A stretch of 64,000 nt of DNA from Jaapia argillacea MUCL 33604. Lineage: Eukaryota; Basidiomycota; Agaricomycetes; Jaapiales; Jaapiaceae. Under the pieces are notes generated by a model that was not told the origin of the DNA, searched no databases, and worked only from the letters and a program-made list of their open reading frames with translations. The stretch spans positions 83,251 to 147,250 of the forward strand of contig KL197765.1 in NCBI GenBank assembly GCA_000697665.1, read 5' to 3'. Below are positions 22,974 through 34,400 of this stretch, in pieces; position 1 is the first letter of the stretch, and the number at the start of each line of letters is the position of its first letter. Made by a program: the position numbers and the translations under genes.

Positions 22974-23453
22974 ATGGCCACCGCTAACGCCAACGTTTCC
23001 GGCACTATCGCCATCAAGGGCGTCGATGGAAAGTACATGAAGGTCACGAGCACCAACGGACTCGAGTTCGGCGACCAAAAGCTCACCGACAACGCCAAGT
23101 TCACCGTCAAGAAATACGATGGCGGTAAAGTCGGCTTCGTCGGTTCGTCCACTTCTCTTCTTCTTCTACTTGGATCGGAATCTTACGCTCGTGATGGATC
23201 AGGGAGCAACGGGAAATACGTCAACATGTATTACATCAACGACGTCAAGTGCGAGGGACCCGATGGTGGTTTGAGCGTCGGGATTCTGTACTTGGCTGGT
23301 GGGAAGGTTGCTTTCACTATCACTGGGTACCAGGGACAGGATGGGCGCACTGCTTTCTTGTCCAGCCAGGCTGGCAGTGCCGCCTACAACGGATCTCTCG
23401 CCGTGAAGGATTACCCCGATTTCACTTGCGAGTTTACCATTCAGAACTTGTAG
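22974..23453 (+). CDS. Beta-trefoil-like small protein, copy D
   Basis: Exon 1 is 22974-23142 and exon 2 is 23203-23453, giving 139 residues almost identical to copy C (GVDGKYMKV for GIDGKYMKV, KKYDGGKVGFV for KKQDNGKVGFV). The 60 bp intron is a multiple of three and has no stop. If it is retained, the protein gains 20 mostly hydrophobic residues (SSTSLLLLLG in the middle). Copy C has a 64 bp intron at the same place and cannot do this. No signal peptide. The beta-trefoil fold is inferred from the repeated GKY pattern. Confidence 0.82.
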   Translation: MATANANVSGTIAIKGVDGKYMKVTSTNGLEFGDQKLTDNAKFTVKKYDGGKVGFVGSSTSLLLLLGSESYARDGSGSNGKYVNMYYINDVKCEGPDGGLSVGILYLAGGKVAFTITGYQGQDGRTAFLSSQAGSAAYNGSLAVKDYPDFTCEFTIQNL

Positions 23454-23803
23454 GTTGTGGAACCTATGAAGCTGGAAATGCTGGAATTGTAGGGAATTGT
23501 TGTAGTTATTCAGAAATGTAGAATCGTCTTGGGTTCTGTCCTCATCGTCGTCCACCTCAGGCTCTGAAGACCACTTGGTACAAAACATCCTCTCAAGGTT
23601 TGCAAAGTATCGATATTTCTTAGAAATTTTGGCTGTGCGTATGGTTCAGTTTAGGTTACCGACTTGGGGCCACCAGTCTAAGTGTGTAGGTTAGGATCAA
23701 GTTGAGATCGTGAGGTAACTTGAAAGTCCTCCGCACGGCAGCTGCAGTCACGTGCTACGGAAGCAAACTTTAAGTCGGAGTTCGGATTGAAATCCGAGCG
23801 CCA

Positions 23804-23809
23804 TATAAA
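23804..23809 (+). promoter_or_regulatory. TATA box before a putative gene
   Basis: CATATAAAG stands 90-105 bp upstream of the open region beginning near 23895. Confidence 0.35.
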
Positions 23810-23909
23810 GCCCACCAGACATCTTCCCGCCCCTCACAACAGTTCGAAAGCCGCGAATGCTCATACCGCACAGGATGCTCCGTCATCTGCCCTCATGAGC
23901 GAGCTATAG

Positions 23910-24491
23910 TCTGGATATCCTCGTCCCCTCTCTTCCGGCCCTACTAAGGCTGACGACACACCAGCATCACAGCTTCATTCCTTCAAATCCCAAAGAACTT
24001 CTACTCGAAAGGAGGGTACGGATGTCAGAGCTTTTGGACGCGTCGTAGGGGGTTGGGCAGATACCTGTCTGCCACCAGATACGCCAGCATTTACCAATCT
24101 TCGTTTCATCTCTCTATCGCGCGGCGGTACAGATTCGACGCGACGACTTTCTTGCTTCGCGATGGATGCTGTATTACTTTGATCGCTCCAGTCGAAAGTG
24201 TTTGATGAAATGCAATCCGCTTGAGGTCCACCGTGGCTTCATTCTCGGGTTGACTTTCTTCGTCTTGTCAAGTTTGTGCAGAAGGGCAGCCTCCTTCTGT
24301 CTACGTTGGACGAGGGGTCTGGCTCTTTATTGCCATTTTATTATGGGACTTTGTCGGATGAGCATGTCATTCTGGGTTCGACTTGGGTTGAGAACCCTAC
24401 TTCCGTGGCAATGCGACATGGAAGGTCGTCTCAGAACGCTAGCATATTCCCTCGTGAGCAGCGAGGGGTGTCGGGGACCGAAATCCCGTAA
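23910..24491 (+). CDS. Putative hypothetical gene with unclear start
   Basis: Frame 23910-24179 is open and protein-like (GRVVGGWADTCLPPDTPAF). A GTATTA..CAAG intron ending near 24267 joins in phase to a second exon (FVQKGSLLLSTLDEGSG, then FYYGTLSDEHVILGSTWVE) that stops at 24491. Upstream in the same frame there is an ATG at 23895, but a TAG follows after four codons. The true start may therefore lie in an unseen exon, or the gene may be dead. A TATA box precedes it. No family recognised. Confidence 0.3.
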
Positions 24492-24650
24492 AAGCAAATC
24501 CCGTGTCGCGAGATGTGGGTTGGGATTATTGGGAACTGATATATGCGTGCTCAGATGGCCGAGTCTTGTCCACGCCCTTTCTTGGGGGTGGATTAGCGGA
24601 TGAGGAGAGTGTTGGTATGATGATGGTGTTTTGGGTTTGGCTGGTGGTTG

Positions 24651-25766
24651 GGTTCACCTGTTTGTTCATTTCGCGGCTCACGGGGTTTACTTTCGAGTGC
24701 CCTTAGTGAAGCTTGATCCGGACTGTTATTTCGGGCTGTTGGCGTGTGCTTGAACAATTTTTTTCGTCTTGTTCCATTCTTTGGGACGATGTGATGTTTG
24801 ACACCCCGTGTTGTCGCGTCACCTCCACTTCCATGCTGGTGGAAGTGATTGCTACTTGGATGTAAGTTGAGCCCCGCCGATTTTAACCTGTCATTTGCTC
24901 ATTCTATCCATATTTCCGCTCGCTCCTCATTCCTAAATGGAAATACTATCCTCGAGCGCCGCTTAGTGTTGTACGTCGTTTCACGCCATTTGTTTTCAGT
25001 GTTCGCGTTTTTGTGAATCTATGGGAATCATGACTCTAGTGTGTCGTCAAGCTGCGGTTGTGCGGCATCATACCTTTGAATGCCAGGAAGTATTCCATGT
25101 GCTACGGTAAATCCTCTTGGTGAACGTGGGCGTGTTCTACTCTTCGTGATCATCGAATCTGCGGACACTGCGTGTATTACTCGGCTGGCTACCAGTGATA
25201 TACCACAAGTGCGGTTCACTTTTGCGGCTCGTGGTTGGGGTCCTTTGGATACCTCTCTGTGAAGCTGAATCTGGACTATTTTCGAGTCATTGTCGTTTTC
25301 GACTATTCCGTGCTTTGGGAGGGTGTGATCTTCCACGCTCGTGCGTCGTTGTGTCACCTTTACCTCCGTGCTTGTAGGAGTGATTGCTATTTGGACTAGG
25401 CTTTCTGATTTCGACCCTTCATTCACTCATTCGATTCCGCTTTTTCGCTGGCGATATGGCGATGTGTCAGCTCTCGTTGTTCCCATGCCAAGTCGGAATA
25501 CCATTTTTGAGCAGGTGTCTTGCGCGTCTCAGTGTTGAACTTCGTTCAGCGCCGTTTATTTCAGTGTTCGTCTTTTTGTGAATCTATGGGTGACTCCAGT
25601 TTGTCCTCGAACTGCTGTTGCACGGCGCCACGCCTTGAATCGAAGTATTCCAAGTATCAAGGTGAATCCTCCTGGTGAACATTTGAATCTGGAAGTGTTC
25701 TGTTCTACTTTTGATCACCGAATCTGCGAACACTCTGTGTATTGCTCTGCTGGCTACCAGAGGATG
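24651..25766 (+). repeat. Diverged tandem duplication, unit about 0.55 kb
   Basis: Copy 1 (about 24651-25200) and copy 2 (about 25213-25766) share a series of matching blocks in the same order. These are GGTTCAC..GCGGCTC, GTGAAGCT.GATC.GGACT, GTGATTGCTA.TTGGA, TCAGTGTTCG..TTTTTGTG, AATCTATGGG, ATCGAATCTGCG.ACACT and CTGGCTACCAG. The offset stays near 553-565 bp. Reading frames are not conserved between copies, so the unit is probably non-coding or a decayed element. It lies next to the putative gene above. Confidence 0.7.
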
Positions 25767-25849
25767 ATAAAAACAACCCGGCCATTGATCAGTGTTGCGG
25801 CTGCTACGAAACCCTTTGGCCACCGTAGCCGTTGGTAGTGCATAGAGTC

Positions 25850-26423
25850 GCGCAATAACATACTTACTAAGCGCACATTCATCTCCGCCATGGATACACG
25901 CTCCCTCCATTTCGACCTCTGCTCTATAAGAGCCAACGCGGTTTCGAACGACCTCGAGCGGGATTTCCGTTGAGATTTGAAGGATGCTTCTTCGATGCTT
26001 CTATTGAGACCAACTCTACAAGCTAGAAGGGGCCAGTTCGGGGTAGGGGAACCTCACAGGTTGAATGACGAGGATCAATGGACAAGCCGAGCGAATATGT
26101 TGCGCGATGATATCTGTGAGGTCCGTTCCGTAGGTGCCTGTTCCTGTACAGATGAGTTGGGAGCCATGCGCCGAGGTCCACTCTGGGTGAGCCAAGGTGG
26201 ATCTGTGTCGAAAAATGTTCATCGATACGGACGCGCATGATTGTTGGGGAATGGAAGTGGTTATAGGCGGAGTGGGGTTCGGGGATCCAGAGGATGCGGA
26301 GGAGTGTGTACGGAGAGGGGTTACTGATGGCTCAGTTACGGGTATTCCGGGTGCGAGCGTCGGTGCCGACTCGAGGAGCAGAGAATTTCGGGATGCATCA
26401 TGGGGAAGAGGAGAAAGGGTCAA
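25850..26423 (-). CDS. Putative small spliced gene, weak evidence
   Basis: Reading leftward from the ATG at 26423, a frame (MTLSPLPHDASRNSLLLESA, later GTYGTDLTDIIAQHIRSA) reaches a GTGAGG donor. A downstream stretch in another frame (LNRSIEEASFKSQRKS, then ALIEQRSKWRERVSMAEMN) ends at a good GTAAGT donor near 25865. I could not find a splice pair that joins the two in phase, so the model is incomplete or the gene is damaged. No family recognised. Confidence 0.3.
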
Positions 26424-26710
26424 ATAGCCGTCGGGTAATTGATAGTACTGAAATCTAATCAGTTTATCTTATCTGGAAGTCCGACCTCGGCATGTGATAA
26501 CGAATCCGTTGGGGCAGATAACCTGGCGCTTAGGTGGGCAGTCAGCAGACTAGGGCAGGTGGCAGGCTCTTTACCTCCCTCGCCGATCATCTCTGAGAGA
26601 CAGGGGTCGAAAGCACTGCTGCGCGAACACCTAAAGAAATGCAAAGCGTTTGAAAGTGAAATGGGCGACGACAAGTGCCATCGGGAGGAGGAGAGTATGG
26701 GTTAGGGTAA

Positions 26711-26737
26711 CACGTGACAGTATTGAATAAACACGTG
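26711..26737. promoter_or_regulatory. Paired CACGTG E-boxes upstream of OPI1
   Basis: CACGTG occurs at 26711-26716 and 26732-26737, two turns of the helix apart and about 140 bp before the OPI1 start. In yeast, inositol/choline genes and their regulator respond to bHLH factors through CANNTG sites. Such control here is an inference. Confidence 0.45.
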
Positions 26738-26870
26738 CAAAAATGCAACCCCAACGAAAGAGGAGCGAGGTAATTTCAGGTGCAAGAGGGCTCCATCAGC
26801 TCCTGTGATAACACTCTGCTCGTCTTGTCCTCCTTCCACTGCGTTCTGCCATCAACTCCAAGCTGCGCAA

Positions 26871-29497
26871 ATGGACCAGGTCTCGTTGGAAGACCAGGAC
26901 GAAAGTGTCAGGATTGCCGTCAGGGCCCTTGGTGATATGCGTAACGGCAGCCAGGCTGCGCCACGAAGACCTCCTCCGTCCTTCCAAAATACTTGTACGT
27001 AATTACTTCTAGCTTGCCTCCTACTCCTCACTGCACCCGTCGACCATCGCTTACAACTCTCCCGTCTATCCTTGTCTTCCCCTAGCCTTCCAACCAACTC
27101 CGGCGCTAAGCATTGCATCCACCTCCCCCTCCCCCTCCCTCGCTTCCCCCTCACTCAGCGATGTCTCTACATCCCTTAACGCACCTCTCGACGTCGGCGC
27201 GGATGTCGACGTCAACTCGCCAGATTTCATCAAGCGGATGAGCCATTTACCTATCGTGAATACAGCCATGAGGGCTTATGAACAGAGTAAAGCCAGTTCA
27301 AGAGTAGTCAAGGTACGTCTCTGAATCCCTCTGAATCGATGAGCGATATGGGCTTATGATGCTTTTGGGTGGCAGTACGGAGCTGAGATGATGGAATCTA
27401 GCGTCAAGAGTATCTCCAGACCTGTGATTGATAGGTTACCCGTGAACCAACTGGACGAGTTTGCATGTAGGCAATTGGATAGGGTACGTTCTCCTCCCAT
27501 TTCGTTTCCCAATTTCTTAACCCTTAATTCTCCTCTCAAACAGCTCGGCCGATACGCCCCCTCGCCCGCCCCCTCGCCCGTCCCCTCCACTTCCAACTAC
27601 GCCGACCAAACCATCCGAAAACGTCGTTACTCATCCTCACCTTCAAGAAGTATGAGCGTAGACCCCTCCGACCGTTCCCTCCCACCATCCTTATCCTCCT
27701 CCTCCTCCTCCTCCTCAACATTCCCATCCGCCTCCACATCTTCTCTCCCTTCGTCGCCGCCATACTCGGCTGATGGGTACAGAGGGAGGTACCCGCATCG
27801 GTCGCCAAAGCAGAAAGAGAGGGATTTAGGAATGGATGGAGAGAGGGATCATTCGATGGGGAGGAGTTTGACGCCTGCCTCTTCTAGGAGTCCAAGTGTG
27901 AGCGTGGCGTATACGGATGATGATCGTCGTCCTCAAACCCCTACACCACATGATCGAGAGCGAGATCGGATGATGGATTGGGATGGGGGTACTGGCAAGT
28001 ACCTCGATGATCAAAATCAACAAAATGCACATGAAGGTAAAGGCAAATCTAGGGAAGATGAAAGGGAGGGTGAGCAGGCTGAGACTCAGGTCGTACCGAG
28101 GTCGAGGTGGCAAGCTATGTTGTTGGAAGCTGGAGGGTTGGGAGCTGCGGTTAGTGAGGAGAGTATGAGGAGGTTGAGGTATTGTTTGCAGTGGTTGCAG
28201 GTAAGTGATGTTTCATTTTTGTTCTCATGTCGCTTTCGAGCGAGTGCGTTTGTAGTGTTGTAGAGGGTAGTCGGTATATGCGCGCTGAAACTGACTCTCT
28301 TTTTTCGTTTTTGATAGTATGCAACAGCGCATATAGACGCCCAGATCCTTGTTTTGCGAGATTTTATAGCGTCGTTGCAACCTTTACCGTCTTCCCGAAG
28401 TCATGCACCTATGGGAGATGGGAATGAAGTAGTGGTTAGTTCGGCGCATATGAGGACTTTGAATGATGTAAAGAAGGATGTCGTGCATACTATTCGACAG
28501 GTGGTGGACGTGGTAAGTCAAATTCATACATTAAATACGCGCATATATTCACCCTGTTTGATTTTGGGGGGTCGATAGGTATCGAAATATGCTGGTTCAG
28601 CACTCCCTGAACCCGCACGTACGCGTGTACGAGGGTTTATCCTCCACCTCCCCCAACGATGGGCGACAGCAGCCAACCGAGCTCGACATGAGACGCCAAG
28701 CACCGTTAACGTCCCTCTTCCCTCCACCTCTAGGGGAAGCGGCAGTGGAAGGGAGAGGGAGAGAGGAGCGAAACCTTATTCGAGGGAGACTAGTCGACCT
28801 GCTAGTCCTGTACTTGGGAGTCCGAGAGTTGGGAGACACCATGGTGTTGGAGTTGGGCATCGGAGGGAAGGTAGTGCGGAAGTGGTTGGTAATGGGATAG
28901 GGCAGGGGGGTGCTACTGCTGGAACTGCTACTGCTGCTGCGCAGAGGATCTTGACGCTTGCTACTGAGAGTTTGGATATGATGAGGGGGGTTACGGGTGT
29001 TGTGAAGGATAGTTTGGATAGAGCTGATGCGTGCGTGTTCCTTTTTGGTTTGATTTGTTGGGTGTCGCTGTTTGCTGATTTTTTTTGGTGGGTGGGTTAG
29101 GTGGGTTGAGAGGTTACGGGTTGTTGGGATTCAGAGAGTGGGACAGAATGATGTTGATCCTACTTTACCTCCCGGTCAGGGTTCGATGAGCGGCTCTCAA
29201 GTGCATTCACCATCTGAAGAAACCTCTCCCTCGTCCTCTGCTTCGAACCGGGAACCGAAGGAGAATATGAGATTTTTGGCTTCGTTACACCCGCCTACCA
29301 CGCTCCCGCCGATTTCGACATTGATGGGGAATGGGAATGGGAGTGAGGGGGTGCCGTCGCCGATTTGTAGTACTGTGGGAGAGTTGAAGGCTTTGTCGCT
29401 TGGGGTTGGGTCTGAGAGGGGAGGGAAGAGGAGGAGGGTTGGTGGTGGGGAGGAAGGGGAGAGGGAGAGGGGGGAGGAGATGGTTGTTGATTCATGA
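26871..29497 (+). CDS. OPI1: Opi1-family transcriptional repressor of phospholipid genes
   Basis: Seven exons join in phase: 26871-26994, 27086-27312, 27376-27483, 27544-28200, 28318-28512, 28579-29030 and 29101-29497, for 719 residues. The Opi1 signature spans exons 2-4: DFIKRMSHLPIVNTAMRAYE, YGAEMMESSVKSISRPVID, then DEFACRQLDRLGRYAPSP. A Ser-rich disordered region follows. Another helical block (SRWQAMLLEAGGLGAAVSEE, then RRLRYCLQWLQ) precedes the tail, which contains ATAAAQRILTLATESLDMMR. In yeast, Opi1 is held at the ER by phosphatidic acid and enters the nucleus to repress lipid synthesis genes when inositol is plentiful. I did not see a clear FFAT motif. Basidiomycete members may have other targets. 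Confidence 0.9.
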
Positions 29498-31494
29498 TGC
29501 TGCTTTGGAGTTTGTGTTTTTTTTTTTTGTTTGGGCTACGCGATTGTGTTCACTTTTTCTTTGCCCGTTTCCCTTGCTTCTTTTTGTGCTGTTTGGTTGC
29601 TTTTTTTCCATTCCTGATCTTTTGTCACTTTGGATCTCGCACACGATGTATTCACAAGTCAAACTCTTCATTTGTCTAACCCCCCCCCCCTTGGAACTGT
29701 GCCCCTGTGCCCTTGCTTGTTGATTGTGTTTTCGTTGTACGTTGTTAATTTGTCGTTTGGTTTCGATGTTGCATGGATCACGCAGACGTATTTGGAATAT
29801 TATGGAATGCATTTTACGGGCGTTGTGGTGTCAATGAAGAATGTATCATTGTCTTTGTGGCAATGCAGATAAATGGGGGGTGGTGTAGACGGTAGGAGGT
29901 ATGAAAGACAAAGGACTGTGTCCCGATCAACAATACAGTGCCAACGAAGTCAACGATAGACATCGCATATCGATGACATGCATCATCGAATGAACCATAC
30001 CAATGCGAACGCATGACAGTGAGCCCAACGCCCCATTGGTCCACGGAGCAAAACCTAGGATGAGAAAAGTCAGCTGTCGTATCGATAGCGCATCCATTGG
30101 GAGGTCAAAAACTCACCTCAACATCTTGGATCCACGTGCAGCGTAGCAGCCAAGTCCAGTCACATCATCCCGAAGGACGAAAAAGAGAGCAAAAAATTGT
30201 TTTGAAACCAACAGCCCCAGAGTAGTCTGAATCGAGTTTCATGGAGGTTCCGAAGAAAGCCAGCCATGAGCCGCGAAGTGAACTAAAGGACGGGTCGCCG
30301 AATCCAACAAATAGACTACCTTCACAAAACGCTCGCCAACACTCTCCTCATACGCCCATCCCTACCAGTCCACGACCCAGGTTGTGGTGTTCAACCTAGC
30401 GATTGTATTCGCGCAAGTGTCGGCCAGGGGGTAGCTGGTCCGACGGCATCAGGACTGGGGGGATAGCACAAGTGGGTGCATACGACCACGAGGCATCGTA
30501 TGTCCATCCGGCCAGGGTGGGCCAGTGTGGCTACATTCTATCGGGCTCTACGCTCCCGGGTGTATCCGCAGGAGACGGTCGATGACCCGACAGGCGCGAA
30601 GTTCAGATGTGACGAAGAAAATACGGAAGTGAAGCCAATGCAAGCACCCACTTCATCCGCAAATTCGGTTCTCTACTGCTTGGCTCTTGGTTGGGTAACC
30701 AGTCATAGCAATAGGTCATCTCATCGAAATTGCACAGGAGCGCGATAGAAAGCGGAAGGGAGAAACGCAAAGACAATCTAGAGATAACTCATCTGATTGA
30801 ACCGAAGGCACCCGCCCGATCCCCACAACACTTCCAAAGCTCCAAACCTCATACCCTCCCTTCGAGTAGAAGATCTCTGGGTAAGTGGAGAGATGGAGCT
30901 GATTTTCTGGTGTGTCGTTCAGCCTTGTTAGAGCCGGACCCAGCTAGAGTCAATCAAGGAGGACTGGAATACTCAGACCTTAGCCCGCTCACGACGGCGG
31001 ATGTCGAAACATCCTGTCTGGAGTGAGCATTCGCGGCTTTGGAGCTGTTGGAGGTGGATGAAGGAAAGTCTTCTGCAGAACATTTCATAGAAAATTTTGA
31101 CTTCCGAACTCCGACTTGTTCCCGATTGACCCGATGTGCAGTCAATCATTTTACGTGAGTACGTTACTCGCTCCAAGTTTCGAGGTGTTGGCGAGTCGTC
31201 AAAATACTCGCGGTGTGGAGGGTACCCTTTCTGTCATGGCACCAGTCTCTCCAGCAGTTGATGGAGGCTGGATCTCGATATCTGGAGGTCACCGTCCTAT
31301 CAGTGCACTGTTCTGCTCATCGTGTTGCTAGAATTTGCACCGTCGCTATGTTGACTGTTTGTCAAGGTTGTATAGAAGTCATCGAATATAACCCTCACGA
31401 GAAGGAGGTGTAGCGATGATTACTCTCCCTTTGCTAAGAGGATACCGGGATACTGTGTAAAATAGATCAACAACTCAAGTTCGAGGACCGACTC
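29498..31494. other. Mostly intergenic, one weak spliced candidate
   Basis: About 2 kb. The left end is T-rich (3' flank of OPI1). On the minus strand a clean GTGAGT..CTAG intron at 30055-30116 links a hydrophobic frame (KQFFALFFVLRDDVTGLGC) to MSIVDFVGTVLLIGTQSF. No start codon or family could be found. 30350-31490 shows no gene. Confidence 0.3.
29814..30210 (-). CDS. Weak candidate: spliced hydrophobic reading frame
   Basis: Frames on either side of the 62 bp intron at 30055-30116 join in phase and give about 110 residues with two hydrophobic stretches. The 5' end may continue past an acceptor-like GATTCAG near 30222. The sequence is not recognisable, and a long non-coding transcript would explain the splice signals equally well. 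Confidence 0.2.
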
Positions 31495-34400
31495 CTACGG
31501 TTCATCAAAGACGCCAAGTGCTCTGACTCCCTCGACGAGCCGCTTATACTCCCTCAACAGTTCTCCAACTTCCGACACCCTCAGGTCGTCCTCCGTGCAT
31601 TCCAGGAAGCGTTGCTTGGGCGGAGCAATGCGCAAGGTTATTGGTGCGGAGGCGAATGGAGCAGGAGAGGCAGAGCGCGAGGGCACGGGAGAATCGAATC
31701 GATTTGTAAGGGAAGAAGGGCCTGGCGGTAACAGGGAAGAGCGGCGAGACGGAGGCGGGGATCCCTAACGAGTTGCGTGGCAATCGAGTTAATTTCATCC
31801 AAAAAACATTCGACAGATGGTAGACTTACCTTGTGGTGATGAGGTAGGTCCTGAGGCACACTGCCCGCGGTTGAATGCCCAAACCTCGACAACCCAGGAA
31901 CCTGAGCCAATCGATCAGCAATGCTCTTCCGGCCTGCACCAGCGCGAAGACCTCGGCCCTTAACATTCTTCTTCCTTGCGCCGCTCATCATGCTCTCGAA
32001 GCTTCGAATACTCCTCGCATCAACCTTCGTCTCGTCAACGGCCTCCTCTTCTTCCTCGCCTTCCTCGCCGTCGTCTTCCTCACCCTCGCCCTCTTCTTCA
32101 TCAGTCTCGCTGCTCACCGAAGGACCCGATTCTTCATCGGATTCGTTCCGATATGTGGAACGCACTGAGGCAGGTCTAGACACTTCCACCATCTGTTGAC
32201 CTTTCTCCTCGGCAGGATACTGAGACGCAGTGGACCTGGCGCGCTCCCGTCCAGGTAAAGAAGCCGCAAGACTGGCAATCGAGAACCCACTCTCCCTTCT
32301 TAACAAGCCAAACCCAGGCCTCGCATTCCATGGTGTCGACTCTGGTTGGGCTTCACCCGCGGTTGTTGGCGGTGGAGCAGGGACTTGATCAGAAGACACA
32401 GGAAGGAATGCTCGTAGAACTCCGAAGGAAGTATCAACAACGCCAGAGAGCATCTTGTTTGCGGATCCAGCGATCGCGTCGACTTGCTGCTCGACACGAC
32501 CTCGGAAGAAACTGGCTGCAGTCTGATGTGATGCGTTTGACACAATCGATTTGGGGGTCTCCGTTCCAAGGGCCGTTCGACTCAGAGGAATTGGGCTCAA
32601 GTCGGCGGTGCTATAAAAGGCGAGTCAGACATGAAGGAGCAAAAGGGGATGCAACAGAACATACCTTAAGACCTTCTTCTCATCCTCGCCCAGTCCTAGG
32701 GCACCAAGGTCGACGTTCTCCAAAAACTCCGCAACAGCCATCAAATTGATCAAACAGTATCCCTCTTCTCCACCAACACTTTGGTTCCTAAACCTCTGCG
32801 TATACAGCAGGTGTGACACAAGGCGCGGAGGATTGGCCTTCACAACAGCATAGATTATCAAAGGAAGGAGAATGTCTCCATTCACCGGCGTCGGTTTCGA
32901 AGTTGAAGAGGTAGGTTTAAGCTCGGAATGGGAGAGGGCAGGGGAAAGATGGAGACGAGGAGATACCGAAGGTGAGTGATAGGTTGACGACGCTGGACTT
33001 GGGTCGTGAGCGGCGCCGTTTGCTTCGGTTAGATGGTGCTCGTCATGTTCAGGCGGGAGATTCAAGATAGGTATAATCTCTGGCGAAGACACCATTGGAG
33101 GAGAGGCGTCTGTCGCAAAAGTCGATGGGGCACTTATCAACGCGTCCTTTGGTTCGTCGGTGTCACTCTTTGTAAAGCTAGCCGAGAGGGGATTTTTCTG
33201 TTCTTCGATTTCTGCATCGGACTTGAGGCGAATAGGAGGGAGCTTCGATAGCCCATCTTAAAAGTCAGGGAGGTCACATTCCCAAACAAAATTGAAACTT
33301 AGAGATGTTGAGCTCACCTACGACAACCTTATGAGCAGCCACCAGGACAGCAGCCTTGTCCGCGGGACTGTGGCACGTAGGAAGTTCCAACTGTGAAAGT
33401 GCTTCGCAGAAACGACGAAAGTCAGCATCGAGAGCAAAATGGAGGTATGGAGGGACATACTTTCACCACAGAGCTTGACGACTTCCCTAACACCCGCCTT
33501 GCCTTCTTCTTTCTCGCCAACGTCCACACCCAGATGTTCCAACCCTAAATCTAGCATATTGAGAGCTGCTATCCGACTTGAGAGCGCCTCGTCATGCGAG
33601 GCGTCATCTGAAGTCGGTTGGCGGAACAGCCTAGAAGGTCGTGATACGGGTCAGAGGAAAGGAAATAGAGAGGAGAGAATGAAGCATTTATGCAAAAGCG
33701 GCAACTCACCGATCATAGAACACTTCACACAAAACACTTTCAACAGCATTCATAACGTCCCTAATCTTCTCCTCACCCATCCCTCCCTTCTCCTTCTCCC
33801 GCTCCTTATCATCCTTCTCGTCCTCCCCAGGACTGGCCCCGTCCTTCTCCTCTCCCTTCCCATGACCATGACCATGACCAAACAACCCATCTTCAACCTC
33901 CCCAAACAAAGCCTGAAACTTCTCCACAACCTCCTCACCACTCCCCACACTTTCAAACCCATTAACAACCCAACTCGCATGTTGCTGGGCCGCAGCACTA
34001 CTGGAAGGCTTCCCCAAATCCGCCAAAGTCCGTTTCTTGGGTTGGGCAGGTAGGTTCGGTGGAGGTGTTTTGATGAGCGGGAATAAGGGTTCTGCGAAAG
34101 CCAATACACGAGCGACGACCCATGAAGGAGCTTGAACCTCCGCCAATCTGCTTTCAATCTCACTCTTGATGGCTTTGGTTAAGGATTTAGCTAATTCCTT
34201 CCTGACGATCTGATGTGAGATCGTATATGCCGCGATTTCCACAGCGTGATCCGTATTATTATTACCATTAGCAGTAGTAGGCGACGTAGCGTCCTTCTCC
34301 GTGGTCGATGTGGAGGGGAGAGTCGTGCTAACCACTAACGGTGAAGATGTAGCTGGGAGCACAGAGGGTGCCGGGCTGGGAGAAGCTGATATTGGCGCAG

